DNA of 64,000 nt from Ectobacillus panaciterrae DSM 19096 (lineage in GTDB: Bacteria > Bacillota > Bacilli > Bacillales > Bacillaceae_G), in the NCBI RefSeq assembly GCF_000430785.1, contig NZ_AUMR01000011.1, forward strand, positions 55,765 through 119,764, in the 5' to 3' direction. Each line of letters opens with the position of its first letter. The stretch's first letter is position 1. Shown piece by piece: positions 55,672 to 63,660 of the stretch. Made by a program: the position numbers and the translations under genes. The notes below the pieces were generated by a model. The model saw only the letters and a program-made list of their open reading frames with translations. It was not told where the DNA came from and made no database searches.

Positions 55672-56895
55672 TTATGTGCGATAGCTGGCATTGATTTTTA
55701 CATAGTCGTAGCTTAAATCACAGCCCCACGCTGTACCGCTTGCTGTTCCGATGTTTAAATCCACATGAATTACGATAGAATCCTGCTGCAAGTATTGTTT
55801 TGCTTCTTCCTCTGAAAACTGCTGCGGTTCACTATTTTTCAATACACATATATTGCCTATTGAAATATCAATCTTTTCAGGATCAAGCACCGCCTCGCTG
55901 TGCCCAAGCGCCCCGATAATTCTGCCCCAGTTCGCATCCTCGCCGTATACGGCTGTTTTCACAAGAGCCGAGCCGACTATCTTTTTCGCGGCAATGCGGG
56001 CGTCCTTTACTGTTAGTGCCCCTGACACATTCACCTCTACAAGCTTCGTGGCCCCTTCCCCGTCCTTCGCAATTTTCTTTGAAAGATCTTCACACGTTTG
56101 CTTCAGCGCTTCGTAAAAATGTTCCCAATCTGGATGACCAGGATGAAGCGGTTCATTTCCTGCCAATCCGCTTGCCATCACGATGACCATATCGTTTGTT
56201 GATGTTTCGCCGTCTACTGTAATTTGATTAAACGTTTGATCCGTAATACTGCTTAAGGCGCTTTGGAGCACTTCACTCTCAATGTTCGCGTCTGTCGTTA
56301 CAAAGGCCAGCATCGTTGCCATGTTCGGATGAATCATACCAGATCCTTTTGCCGCTCCGCCGATAGTCACGCATTGACCGTCTATCATTGTTTGATAGCA
56401 AGAACGCTTCGTAACCAAATCTGTCGTTAAAATTGCTTCGTAAAAATCGTTTGCTTCTTGTTCGTTTTTAACAGGAGAAAGCGTTACAATGCCGTTTCGA
56501 ATTTTCTCCATCGGCAAAGCCTCTCCGATTACACCCGTTGAAGCAACTGCAACAAGGTGTGTTTCAATCTGAAGCTGCTCGGCTGTAAGAGCACGCATTT
56601 CATAAGCATCTTTTTCACCTTGTAAACCTGTGCATGCATTTGCATTTCCGCTGTTTACAACGATTGCCTGCAGCTTACCCTGTACAGCAATGCTTTCTTT
56701 CGTTACTTGAATAGGCGCTGCCTGAAATTGATTTTGTGTATAGACTGCTGCGCAGCTGGCCGGAACATCGCATACAATTGCTCCCAAGTCTTTTCGTATT
56801 TTCCGAATTCCTGCATTCACGCCCGTTGCTGCAAATCCTTTCGGTGTAACGATAGATCCATTTGCAACCTTTACATCGACTGATGTTTCAATCAT
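55672..56895 (-). CDS. argJ: Glutamate N-acetyltransferase/amino-acid acetyltransferase
   Basis: A 407-residue bifunctional enzyme of the cyclic acetyl pathway. The autoproteolysis site is in MIHPNMATMLAF, where Thr (near residue 193) becomes the N-terminal nucleophile of the beta chain; GEALPMEKI and VNSGNANACTG lie in the alpha chain. The ATG at 56895 follows GGGGAGG. It sits between argC and argB. Confidence 0.96.
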   Translation of the reverse strand: MIETSVDVKVANGSIVTPKGFAATGVNAGIRKIRKDLGAIVCDVPASCAAVYTQNQFQAAPIQVTKESIAVQGKLQAIVVNSGNANACTGLQGEKDAYEMRALTAEQLQIETHLVAVASTGVIGEALPMEKIRNGIVTLSPVKNEQEANDFYEAILTTDLVTKRSCYQTMIDGQCVTIGGAAKGSGMIHPNMATMLAFVTTDANIESEVLQSALSSITDQTFNQITVDGETSTNDMVIVMASGLAGNEPLHPGHPDWEHFYEALKQTCEDLSKKIAKDGEGATKLVEVNVSGALTVKDARIAAKKIVGSALVKTAVYGEDANWGRIIGALGHSEAVLDPEKIDISIGNICVLKNSEPQQFSEEEAKQYLQQDSIVIHVDLNIGTASGTAWGCDLSYDYVKINASYRT

Positions 56896-56909
56896 AGTAT
56901 TTCCTCCCC

Positions 56910-57947
56910 TTATGGATACATAGGCACAAGGTCGAGCCCTGTCTTCTCTTCTAATCCTAATAATAGATTTGCGTTTTGCACTGCCTGACCCGCAGCGCCT
57001 TTCATTAAGTTATCGATTACGGATACAACTGTAATCCGTCCTGTGCGTTCATCATAAGCAGTTCCGATATCACAATAGTTCGATCCGCATACTTCTTTTG
57101 GACTTGGATAGTTTCCTAGATTGCGAACTCTGACAAACGGAGCATGCGCATAGCTTTCTTTGTACAGCTGCTGAAGCATTTCTGAAGTAATGGCCTGTTT
57201 TGCCTGGGCATACATCGTAACCATAATGCCTCTCGTAATTGGGATAAGATGCGTACTGAACGTAATGGGTTTTGCATGTTCATTCCATTCCAGAAGCATT
57301 TGCTCAATTTCCGGGATATGCTGATGCTCATGCACTTTATAAATTTTCAAATTATCGTGCATCTCAGGAAAATGTGTCATATTCCCCGGGGACTTTCCTG
57401 CTCCTGATACACCTGATTTTGCATCAATAATAAGGGACGATTCTTCTACAAGCTTCTCTTTCATAAGAGGAGCTGCCGCAAGTAGAGCTGCAGTTGCATA
57501 GCAGCCCGGATTCGCAATAACTTTCGCTCCTTGGATTTCTTCTTTCTTCCACTCTGATAATCCGTACACTGCTTCTTGTAATTCTTCTGTTTGTGCAGCA
57601 GGACGCTTATACCAGCTTTCATATACATCTCTGTCTTTTATACGAAAATCCCCTGACAAATCTATGACTTTAATTCCTTGTTTTGTAAGTTTTGGGGTAA
57701 GATCTTTAGATACTCCGGGCGGTGTCGCCAAAAAAACGAGTTCGCTCTTCTTTCCAATGGCCGCTGTATCAATTTCTTCAAGGCTTTGATTCACAATCGT
57801 CTGCAAATGAGGATACTGATTGCTAATCGGCTCACCCGTTTGAGAAAAAGCATGCAGCGATGTAATTTCTAAATGAGGATGATGGGCAAGCAAACGAAGC
57901 AATTCCACGCCCCCATATCCCGTAGCGCCAATTATAGATGTTTTCAT
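56910..57947 (-). CDS. argC: N-acetyl-gamma-glutamyl-phosphate reductase
   Basis: A 345-residue NADP enzyme. GATGYGGVELLRLL (residues 6-19) binds the cofactor; the catalytic Cys is in VIANPGCYATAALL (near residue 148). The ATG at 57947 follows GGAGGTA. It is the first gene of the arginine operon, behind a strong promoter overlapped by ARG-like sequences. Confidence 0.95.
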   Translation of the reverse strand: MKTSIIGATGYGGVELLRLLAHHPHLEITSLHAFSQTGEPISNQYPHLQTIVNQSLEEIDTAAIGKKSELVFLATPPGVSKDLTPKLTKQGIKVIDLSGDFRIKDRDVYESWYKRPAAQTEELQEAVYGLSEWKKEEIQGAKVIANPGCYATAALLAAAPLMKEKLVEESSLIIDAKSGVSGAGKSPGNMTHFPEMHDNLKIYKVHEHQHIPEIEQMLLEWNEHAKPITFSTHLIPITRGIMVTMYAQAKQAITSEMLQQLYKESYAHAPFVRVRNLGNYPSPKEVCGSNYCDIGTAYDERTGRITVVSVIDNLMKGAAGQAVQNANLLLGLEEKTGLDLVPMYP

Positions 57948-57967
57948 ATTGTACCTCCGCTCAAACA

Positions 57968-58018
57968 TTTAAATTCAAATTTAATTCTGATTATATTATC
58001 GTATATTTATTAAGTCAA
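57968..58018 (-). promoter_or_regulatory. arg operon promoter with ARG-box-like sequence
   Basis: Minus strand TTGACT (58013-58018), 17 bases, perfect TATAAT (57990-57995). Just downstream CAGAATTAAATTTGAATTTA resembles tandem halves of the AhrC/ArgR box (ATGAATAATTATTCAT type). Repression by AhrC with arginine is expected. Confidence 0.7.
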
Positions 58019-58214
58019 TTAAATATTTATAAATTATAAAACTTTTTCAAAAACATTAGGTAAACACGTTTTCTGTTTTTGTCCAGAGCGTAACAAACGT
58101 GGCAATTATACAATTTATTTTATACTGTATTCAAATCACAAATGAAAATGTTCTTTATGAATGTTATAAAATTCAGCCCTTTTCAATGAAGCAAACAAGC
58201 CTCCATCTTTTTCT

Positions 58215-58252
58215 ATGCAAAAAAAAAGAAAACTAATGCAAATTAGCTTTCA
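58215..58252 (-). terminator. Terminator-like hairpin, no clear gene
   Basis: Minus strand GAAAGCTAAT-TTGC-ATTAGTTTTC then nine T. It lies at the end of a hydrophobic frame (58250-58447) that I do not accept as a gene. The whole stretch 57948-58448 is otherwise AT-rich intergenic DNA with the arg promoter at one end. Confidence 0.5.
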
Positions 58253-58331
58253 TAACAAAAAATGGTAGGTTACCCATATGAAGAATAATAGAACGGACAT
58301 CATGATGAAGAAATACGAAGGCAGGAATACG

Positions 58332-58388
58332 ATAAATATACAATAAATATACAAAAAGTATACAATAAAAATACAATAAGTATACAAA
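58332..58388 (+). repeat. AT-rich short direct repeats
   Basis: Five irregular copies of an 11-12-base unit AA(A/G)TATACAA(T/A), e.g. AAATATACAAT, AAGTATACAAT, AAGTATACAAAT. Iteron-like, but with no replication gene nearby. Confidence 0.6.
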
Positions 58389-58448
58389 TGCGAAAAATAG
58401 ATGCAATAATTTGATATAAAGAAACTCGTTCTTCTATATAAACGCAAC

Positions 58449-58628
58449 TATATACAACTGAATAAAAAAACCGTCTTTTTTAGTGGGGCGAGAGCATCCG
58501 GCGACGTGCGGAAGCGGTCAAACCCTTGTAGCGGTCCATGCCAAGGGTAAACCATAGATAGGAAGAAAGCGCCAATGCCTCTGTACCCAGCACATTGAAA
58601 TATCGAAATCATAAATCATTCATATATA
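58449..58628 (+). repeat. Interspersed 180-base repeat, copy 2 (family A)
   Basis: Almost identical to 23787-23965, with changes in the hairpin loop (TAGCGGTCCATGC for TAGTGGTTCATG) and a few others; the CCCTTG/CAAGGG stem is kept. It is directly followed by a degenerate copy. Confidence 0.85.
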
Positions 58629-58786
58629 AAAAAATCGACATGAAAACTTTTCTTTTAGGTGGGAGAGAGCATCCGACTAAGCGTAGAAGCGGTCAAACCC
58701 TTTTCGTGGCCCATGCAGGGAGAGAGAGGAAGCGAGCGCAGTTTCCCTTTTGTTCTATGTGGCAAACGATAGATATGTCGGAATAA
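58628..58786 (+). repeat. Degenerate third direct copy of the 180-base repeat
   Basis: Recognisable blocks are GGTGGGAGAGAGCATCCGAC, AGAAGCGGTCAAACCCTTTT, GGCCCATGCAGGG and ATGTCGGAATAAC. The last part covers the end of the LtrA-like remnant. Confidence 0.65.
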
Positions 58787-59018
58787 CAAAGTGGACTTGT
58801 ATAATAAGCGCTCCTTCGGTTTTTTCTTTAAATTTTTCCAGATGCCAAGTCCGAAAATAGAGCATCATCGTAATGGATTGAATTCCAATGCAGGCTAAGC
58901 TAAACTTATAATATTATTCGTCAAAATGCTTTCCAATTGCAGAAGAAAGCAGAATGACAAAAAACATTAAATCGTAAAAGAGCTCTAACCACGATAGTTT
59001 CTTTTCATTTCCTTCCAT
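58755..59018 (-). pseudogene. N-terminal remnant of an LtrA-like protein with in-frame stop
   Basis: From ATG 59018 the frame reads MEGNEKKLSWLELFYDLMFF, the hallmark start of low-temperature-requirement A family proteins (W-x-ELF-x-DL). TAA at 58914 interrupts it after 34 codons. The same frame then continues protein-like (SLACIGIQSITMMLYFRTWH, EKFKEKTEGALI) until it runs into the repeat and stops at 58755. LtrA proteins have about 350 or more residues, so most of the gene is gone. A clear decayed gene. Confidence 0.68.
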
Positions 59019-59139
59019 CGTTTTCCCCTGTTTATTTCTTATGATAAAGAAGTTTTTCGCTTTTAACTTTAAAGTTACTGTTTTTTAACGCTTTCTTTGA
59101 GAAGATGCAACCATGCCATGGAAAGGAGATGTAAGTAAT

Positions 59140-59331
59140 ATGGATGAGAAATTTCTCCGTAAACTCATTAGAAACTGCTTCTATCAATATCAGTATAGCA
59201 AAGACTCTATTCCGCTCTCAGAAAATGAGTATGCAGAACTCGCAGAAAAAGTTCGACAGGCACATCAAGATAACGAAGCGGACTTGCGAGACCTTGTAGA
59301 AGATGCGGTATACGAATATATAACAAAATGA
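59140..59331 (+). CDS. YqzH-like small protein
   Basis: A 63-residue mostly helical protein (MDEKFLRKLIRNCFYQYQYS, then IPLSENEYAELAEKV and AVYEYITK) fitting the YqzH family, whose gene lies near yqjQ in B. subtilis too. The ATG at 59140 follows AAAGGAG. No function known. I give no symbol because the match rests on memory of a short sequence. Confidence 0.68.
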   Translation: MDEKFLRKLIRNCFYQYQYSKDSIPLSENEYAELAEKVRQAHQDNEADLRDLVEDAVYEYITK

Positions 59332-59379
59332 ACCTCCCGTTTGTTTGAACAGCATATCCAGCAAATACATGAGCTTTTG

Positions 59380-59411
59380 CAGAAAGACACCCGTCTACTG
59401 GGTGTCTTTCT
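59380..59411. terminator. Bidirectional terminator
   Basis: AGAAAGACACCC/GGGTGTCTTTCT around GTCTACT; convergent end of the YqzH-like and CdaR genes. Confidence 0.8.
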
Positions 59412-60591
59412 GTTCAAGTGAATAAAGAAACACAGCGAGATACAATGCGGCTGCGTCTTCGAATTGACGCGGATCAAACCCTGTCAATTCCCGGATTTTA
59501 TTTAATCGATATTGCACCGTGTTTTTGTGAATATGCAAACGTGCCGCAACTTCATTAATAGAATGATTACATTTGAATAAACAATCCAGCGTTTCTATTA
59601 CTTGCTCCGGGTCTGGCAGCGTTTCGAGCTTTAAAATGCCCCTAATATAGTCCTGACGGCTAGCTATCGGCAAGTCATAAATGAGCCGCTCCAATCGTAA
59701 GTCCTGGTAAAACATGACGGGATAATTCGTTTGCTTTCCGGAAAAATAAACCGCCTTTTCTCCTTCCGTGTATGATTGTTTAACGCCTTCAATTCCTTCA
59801 TAATATCCGCCGATTCCGCCAGCAATTCTGCAGCCAAGCTGCGTCTCAAGCCAGTGCTTCAGAGACATAACAGATACCGAAATATATTCTTTCGCCTGCT
59901 TTTCGTCCATATGGGCAGGCACAGTAAATAGAGTCACACATTTCGAATTGCTGACAGGAGCCGTCAAATCCAGCTCTGGATTTGGCAGCTGGTTTTTAAT
60001 GTTACGGAGCATCTCATTTTTAAGCTTTTGTAAGGTTAGCTCTTCATTCTGTACACCTCTCCTTACACCTTCCCTAGAGTCATTCTTTCGCACCTCAAAC
60101 ACGCCGACAACGCGCGGCAATGTTACATCGATGCCAAGTAAGTACCCTCGAGACATGAAAGCATGCTCATCATTCTGCCGATGCAGCAGCCATTCTTGAA
60201 TAAACGATTGTCTCGCTACATGCTCACGCTCCAGCTGCCTTTCCAAATGAAGCTCCTTTACGAGCATTTCCGCCATGCGTTTTACAAGTTCTCCAATTTT
60301 CCCCACTTCTTCTTCGGTTCCTGTAATGCCGATTACACCGACAACCTTGTTATTTAAAGAAATCGGATAGCTGATGCCTTCCTTTGTTCCCTTATATTGA
60401 CTGGAACTGCGAGCGATTACCTTTTTTTTCGTGCGCAATACTTCCAGCGCTGCTTCATGCAAATCACCGATTCGGCTTTTATCTACGCTTGCTATAATGA
60501 CTCCTTTATTATTTGTAAACAATAAATTATAATTTGCGATATCATACATATCCTCTACAATTTTTTGTGCATGATGAGAATTGAGAAGCAT
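59395..60591 (-). CDS. CdaR family transcriptional regulator (sugar-diacid/glycerate type)
   Basis: A 398-residue activator. N-terminal putative diacid-recognition domain (residues 1-130, HHAQKIVEDMYDIANYNLLF then GVIGITGTEEEV), a central GGDEF-like region, and a C-terminal PucR-type helix-turn-helix (HSINEVAARLHIHKNTVQYR near residue 352). The ATG at 60591 has GGTGG eight bases ahead; two GTG codons upstream are possible. It normally controls glycerate or glucarate genes; none is next to it. Confidence 0.87.
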   Translation of the reverse strand: MLLNSHHAQKIVEDMYDIANYNLLFTNNKGVIIASVDKSRIGDLHEAALEVLRTKKKVIARSSSQYKGTKEGISYPISLNNKVVGVIGITGTEEEVGKIGELVKRMAEMLVKELHLERQLEREHVARQSFIQEWLLHRQNDEHAFMSRGYLLGIDVTLPRVVGVFEVRKNDSREGVRRGVQNEELTLQKLKNEMLRNIKNQLPNPELDLTAPVSNSKCVTLFTVPAHMDEKQAKEYISVSVMSLKHWLETQLGCRIAGGIGGYYEGIEGVKQSYTEGEKAVYFSGKQTNYPVMFYQDLRLERLIYDLPIASRQDYIRGILKLETLPDPEQVIETLDCLFKCNHSINEVAARLHIHKNTVQYRLNKIRELTGFDPRQFEDAAALYLAVFLYSLEQKDTQ

Positions 60592-60685
60592 ATTGTCTAC
60601 CACCACTTTTGCTCTTTTATCTTGTTGGTTGAAACTTACCTAACATCGATCGAAAACGTCCCTAATGAAATTTCACTGTATCATT

Positions 60686-60726
60686 GTAACAAAGTCTCCT
60701 TTCCAAATGAAAGGAGACTTTGTTAC
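60686..60726 (-). terminator. Hairpin at the yqjQ 3' end
   Basis: A 17-base perfect stem (GTAACAAAGTCTCCTTT and complement) that includes the yqjQ stop codon. No T-run follows the stem, so it may serve as an RNA-stabilising or inefficient terminator hairpin. Confidence 0.55.
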
Positions 60727-61511
60727 TTCTTATTCAATGCTTTTCCTGCCGTTCCTTCAAACAATCGCGGCAAAAGCGTAAAAACGATAGGGCCGAGGCT
60801 CATCCAGCGCGGTAAATTAATTTCCCTCTTCTTCGTTCCAATTACCTTTATAATCTGAGCTGCCACATATTCCGGCTTTAGCATGTAGCGTTCTACACTT
60901 TTCACATACGTGCCCGATTCATCAGCAATATCAAAAAAGCTTGTTTGAATAGGTCCTGGATTTACTGCAGTCACATGCACATTTGTTCTTGCGAGCTCCA
61001 TGCGCAGACTATTAGTAAATCCAAGCACTGCATGCTTTGTTGCAGCGTAAGCACTCGATTTAGGCGTTGCAATTTTCCCTGCCATCGATGCAATGTTAAT
61101 GATATGACCGCTGTTTCTCTTTTTCATCTTTTGGAGCACCGCTTTCGTGCACGCTACTAACCCGAATACATTGACATTAAACATAGCCTTTACATCTTGC
61201 AAAGAAGCTTCCTCAAATGTTTTGAATATACCGAAGCCAGCGTTATTTATGAGAACATCTATCTCTCCGGCTTCCTCATAAATGCGGGAAAATACTTCTT
61301 CTATCATAGGCTCTTCACTTACATCAAGCACATAATAATAGCACGGAACAGCATAACGGGCTGTGATGTCATTCTTGAGCTGTTTTAGCTTCTCTTCACT
61401 TCGCGCCAGTAAAACCGGTGTCGCTCCGAGCTCTGCAGTCTGCATTGCAAGCTGTTCCCCGATACCGCTGGATGCACCTGTGATAGCAATAATTTTCCCT
61501 TGTAATTTCAC
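60723..61511 (-). CDS. yqjQ: Short-chain dehydrogenase/reductase YqjQ
   Basis: A 262-residue classical SDR. The Rossmann motif ITGASSGIGEQLA (near residue 9), NNAGFG, catalytic Ser in NIASMAG and Tyr/Lys in SAYAATKHA are intact. A hydrophobic C-terminus (SLGPIVFTLLPRLF) suggests membrane association. I use the GTG at 61511 after AGGTGA; a GTG at 61520 overlaps that site. It follows yqjP directly, as in B. subtilis. Confidence 0.87.
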   Translation of the reverse strand: MKLQGKIIAITGASSGIGEQLAMQTAELGATPVLLARSEEKLKQLKNDITARYAVPCYYYVLDVSEEPMIEEVFSRIYEEAGEIDVLINNAGFGIFKTFEEASLQDVKAMFNVNVFGLVACTKAVLQKMKKRNSGHIINIASMAGKIATPKSSAYAATKHAVLGFTNSLRMELARTNVHVTAVNPGPIQTSFFDIADESGTYVKSVERYMLKPEYVAAQIIKVIGTKKREINLPRWMSLGPIVFTLLPRLFEGTAGKALNKK

Positions 61512-61520
61512 TGTTGTCAC

Positions 61521-62468
61521 CTACTTAGCATAATACGTCCACTGTGTGGAAGATGAATCAATTATTACTTGTTGATTATATTCCAAAAAGTCCAATTGTC
61601 CAACCGTTTCGGAAATTGTGAGAGCGAGCTGCTTATCATACAGGATCGGAAATAGTTTGACGCATACTTCATATGGGGTCATCGGCTTTTCTTTCAGCAT
61701 TTCCAGCACAATCCCCGCTCTCTTTTCCTGCTTGCGAAGCCGTTCTCCTACAAGCTCTTTTACGTTCGTCACATCTTTTCCGTGGCCTGTCAAAATGCGT
61801 GAAATCGGCATTTGGGCAAGACGGCGCAACGATTCATTGTATTGTAAAAGCGGCCTCGCCCGCTCCTCTCCATAATAAGGAGGTTCTAGCAGCGGATTGG
61901 AAGAAATGCGATCTAACAAAATATCTCCGCCGATGAGCAAACCATCCCGTTCCCGATATAACGCAATATGAGTAGAAGCATGACCGGGGGTTTCAATAAC
62001 TTGAAATTCCGGTAAAGCACGAATAAAATCTCCTTCACGCACCGCATGCGTTAAAGAACGGTTGCAAGAATAAATAAGCGTACGAGTCATAGAAGGCCCT
62101 TTTTTCAAAAACACTTCCGGTATTCCCAGCTGCGGTGCCAAGTTTTCATAGAAACGCTCATAGCGTTGGATAAAATCCGGACTTTTCGTAATCCAAGGCT
62201 CATTCCATGGGTGTCCTACAACTTCTACATCCTCATCAAAATCATCGAGCAGACCGCAATGATCTGCATGATGGTGCGTAATGATAACTGTATCAATGTC
62301 CGAAAGAGTATAACCAAGTTCTCTTAACTGATGATTAAGAGCTTTTCTCGTTTCTTCCGTCTTCGTTCCTGTATCAATTAATATAAGCTTTTCGCCTTTC
62401 ACCAAGTACACGTTCACTGTTTCTGTTGCGAACGGAACCGGGAGCTCCATACGATATATGTTCTCCAC
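61521..62468 (-). CDS. yqjP: Metallo-beta-lactamase-fold hydrolase YqjP
   Basis: A 315-residue hydrolase. The zinc motif THHHADHCG (near residue 64), GHASTHIALY, the Asp in LIGGDILLDR and the late LTGHGKDV cover all MBL ligands; a C-terminal winged-helix-like part follows. The start GTG at 62468 has GGGGTGA seven bases ahead. It is operonic with yqjQ; divergent from proC, an order shared with B. subtilis. The substrate is unknown. Confidence 0.87.
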   Translation of the reverse strand: MENIYRMELPVPFATETVNVYLVKGEKLILIDTGTKTEETRKALNHQLRELGYTLSDIDTVIITHHHADHCGLLDDFDEDVEVVGHPWNEPWITKSPDFIQRYERFYENLAPQLGIPEVFLKKGPSMTRTLIYSCNRSLTHAVREGDFIRALPEFQVIETPGHASTHIALYRERDGLLIGGDILLDRISSNPLLEPPYYGEERARPLLQYNESLRRLAQMPISRILTGHGKDVTNVKELVGERLRKQEKRAGIVLEMLKEKPMTPYEVCVKLFPILYDKQLALTISETVGQLDFLEYNQQVIIDSSSTQWTYYAK

Positions 62469-62656
62469 TTCTAATCACCCCATTATTGTTTCACTCCGAA
62501 AAAATGAATCTATATTCAGTTTACACGTTCCAAAATCATTTGTCATTATTTTCAGATAAACAGAAGGGTTTCTTATCCAAAAGACGAATTAATATTCATA
62601 AAAATTCATATGAAAGAAAACAACTTTGCAGAGCGAAATATACTAGGGGGGTTATT

Positions 62657-63493
62657 ATGAGCATTCATAAAATTGCATTCATGGGCGCAGGTTCCATCGC
62701 GGAAGCGGTCATCGCCGGACTCATTCAAACACGTTTTGTAAAAGGTTCGCAAATTACCGTAAGCAACCGCTCCAATCAAGAGCGGCTCATATATTTTAGA
62801 AACACGTACGGTGTTCATGGGACGCATGATAAAAAAGAGCTGCTGAAAGATGCAGACATTATTTTCTTTGCGATGAAGCCTAAGGATGCTGCAGAGGCCG
62901 TCTCTTCTGTAAAAGACTATGTGCAGGACCGCCAGTTGATCATCTCCTTAATGGCGGGCGTTTCCACTGCCTCAATTACAAATTTGCTAGAGAAAAACAA
63001 CCCGATTATTCGCGCCATGCCCAATACGTCTGCGGCAATTTTAAAATCAGCGACAGCCATATCTCCTTCCGTTCATGCCACAGAGATGCATATAGCGATG
63101 GCGCGTGCATTATTTGAAAAAATCGGTGTAGTTTCTGTTGTAAATGAAGAACAAATGCATGCGGTCACAGCTCTTTCAGGAAGCGGGCCCGCTTATATTT
63201 ACTATGTGGTAGAAGCGATGGAGAAAGCAGCCCGGGAAATCGGCCTGACAGAGGATATCTCCAAACCGCTCATTTTACAAACGATTATCGGTGCGGCCGA
63301 AATGCTGAAAACAACGCCTAAGCACCCATCTATTTTACGGAAAGAAATTACTTCACCAGGCGGGACGACACAAGCAGGGATTGAAGTATTAGAGAGCTGC
63401 GGCTTTCAAGCTGCTCTTATTCAGTGCATTACGCGCGCGACAACGCGATCTCATGAACTCGGAGAAACATTGGCAAATTTGTTGGAGAAGTAA
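62657..63493 (+). CDS. proC: Pyrroline-5-carboxylate reductase
   Basis: A 278-residue NADPH enzyme for the last step of proline synthesis. The nucleotide site IAFMGAGSIAEAVIAGL (residues 5-21), AMPNTSAAI, ALSGSGPAYIY and the signature ITSPGGTTQAGIEVLE are intact. The ATG at 62657 follows a G-rich site (AGGGGGG). Bacillus has several paralogues; the position beside yqjP matches proI (yqjO) of B. subtilis. Confidence 0.93.
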   Translation: MSIHKIAFMGAGSIAEAVIAGLIQTRFVKGSQITVSNRSNQERLIYFRNTYGVHGTHDKKELLKDADIIFFAMKPKDAAEAVSSVKDYVQDRQLIISLMAGVSTASITNLLEKNNPIIRAMPNTSAAILKSATAISPSVHATEMHIAMARALFEKIGVVSVVNEEQMHAVTALSGSGPAYIYYVVEAMEKAAREIGLTEDISKPLILQTIIGAAEMLKTTPKHPSILRKEITSPGGTTQAGIEVLESCGFQAALIQCITRATTRSHELGETLANLLEK

Positions 63494-63504
63494 GAAAAAC
63501 TTAG

Positions 63505-63545
63505 CACAGGAGAATCCTTTAAGACGCCCTCGCCTGTGTCTTTTC
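63505..63545 (+). terminator. Weak terminator behind proC
   Basis: CACAGG/CCTGTG with a 22-base loop then TCTTTTC. The following 63546-63660 shows no supported gene. Confidence 0.35.
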
Positions 63546-63660
63546 ACTAAGCAAGCAGGTTTGTTCTTTTGTGTGTCGTATACCGCGAACATCATCGGTT
63601 TCAAAAGAAGGAAAGTAATGGGAATCATTGCCGCGAAATTTTATAATTTCTTATGTGTAA

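Noticed and set aside
58332..58388. CRISPR array
   Set aside because: Units of 11-12 bases in direct succession without spacers, no cas genes.
58250..58447. Hydrophobic minus-strand frame of 65 codons ending at a terminator-like hairpin
   Set aside because: The TTG start has no ribosome site and the sequence is largely the translation of the AT-rich TATACAA repeats, which naturally gives Tyr/Ile/Phe.
59332..59394. Protein-like extension after the YqzH-like gene
   Set aside because: A short frame (FEQHIQQIHELLQKDTRLL) looks coding but has no start of its own and runs into the terminator stem.
63389..63628. Minus-strand frame of 79 codons at the end of proC
   Set aside because: Half of it is the complement of proC; composition is not protein-like and no ribosome site is seen.
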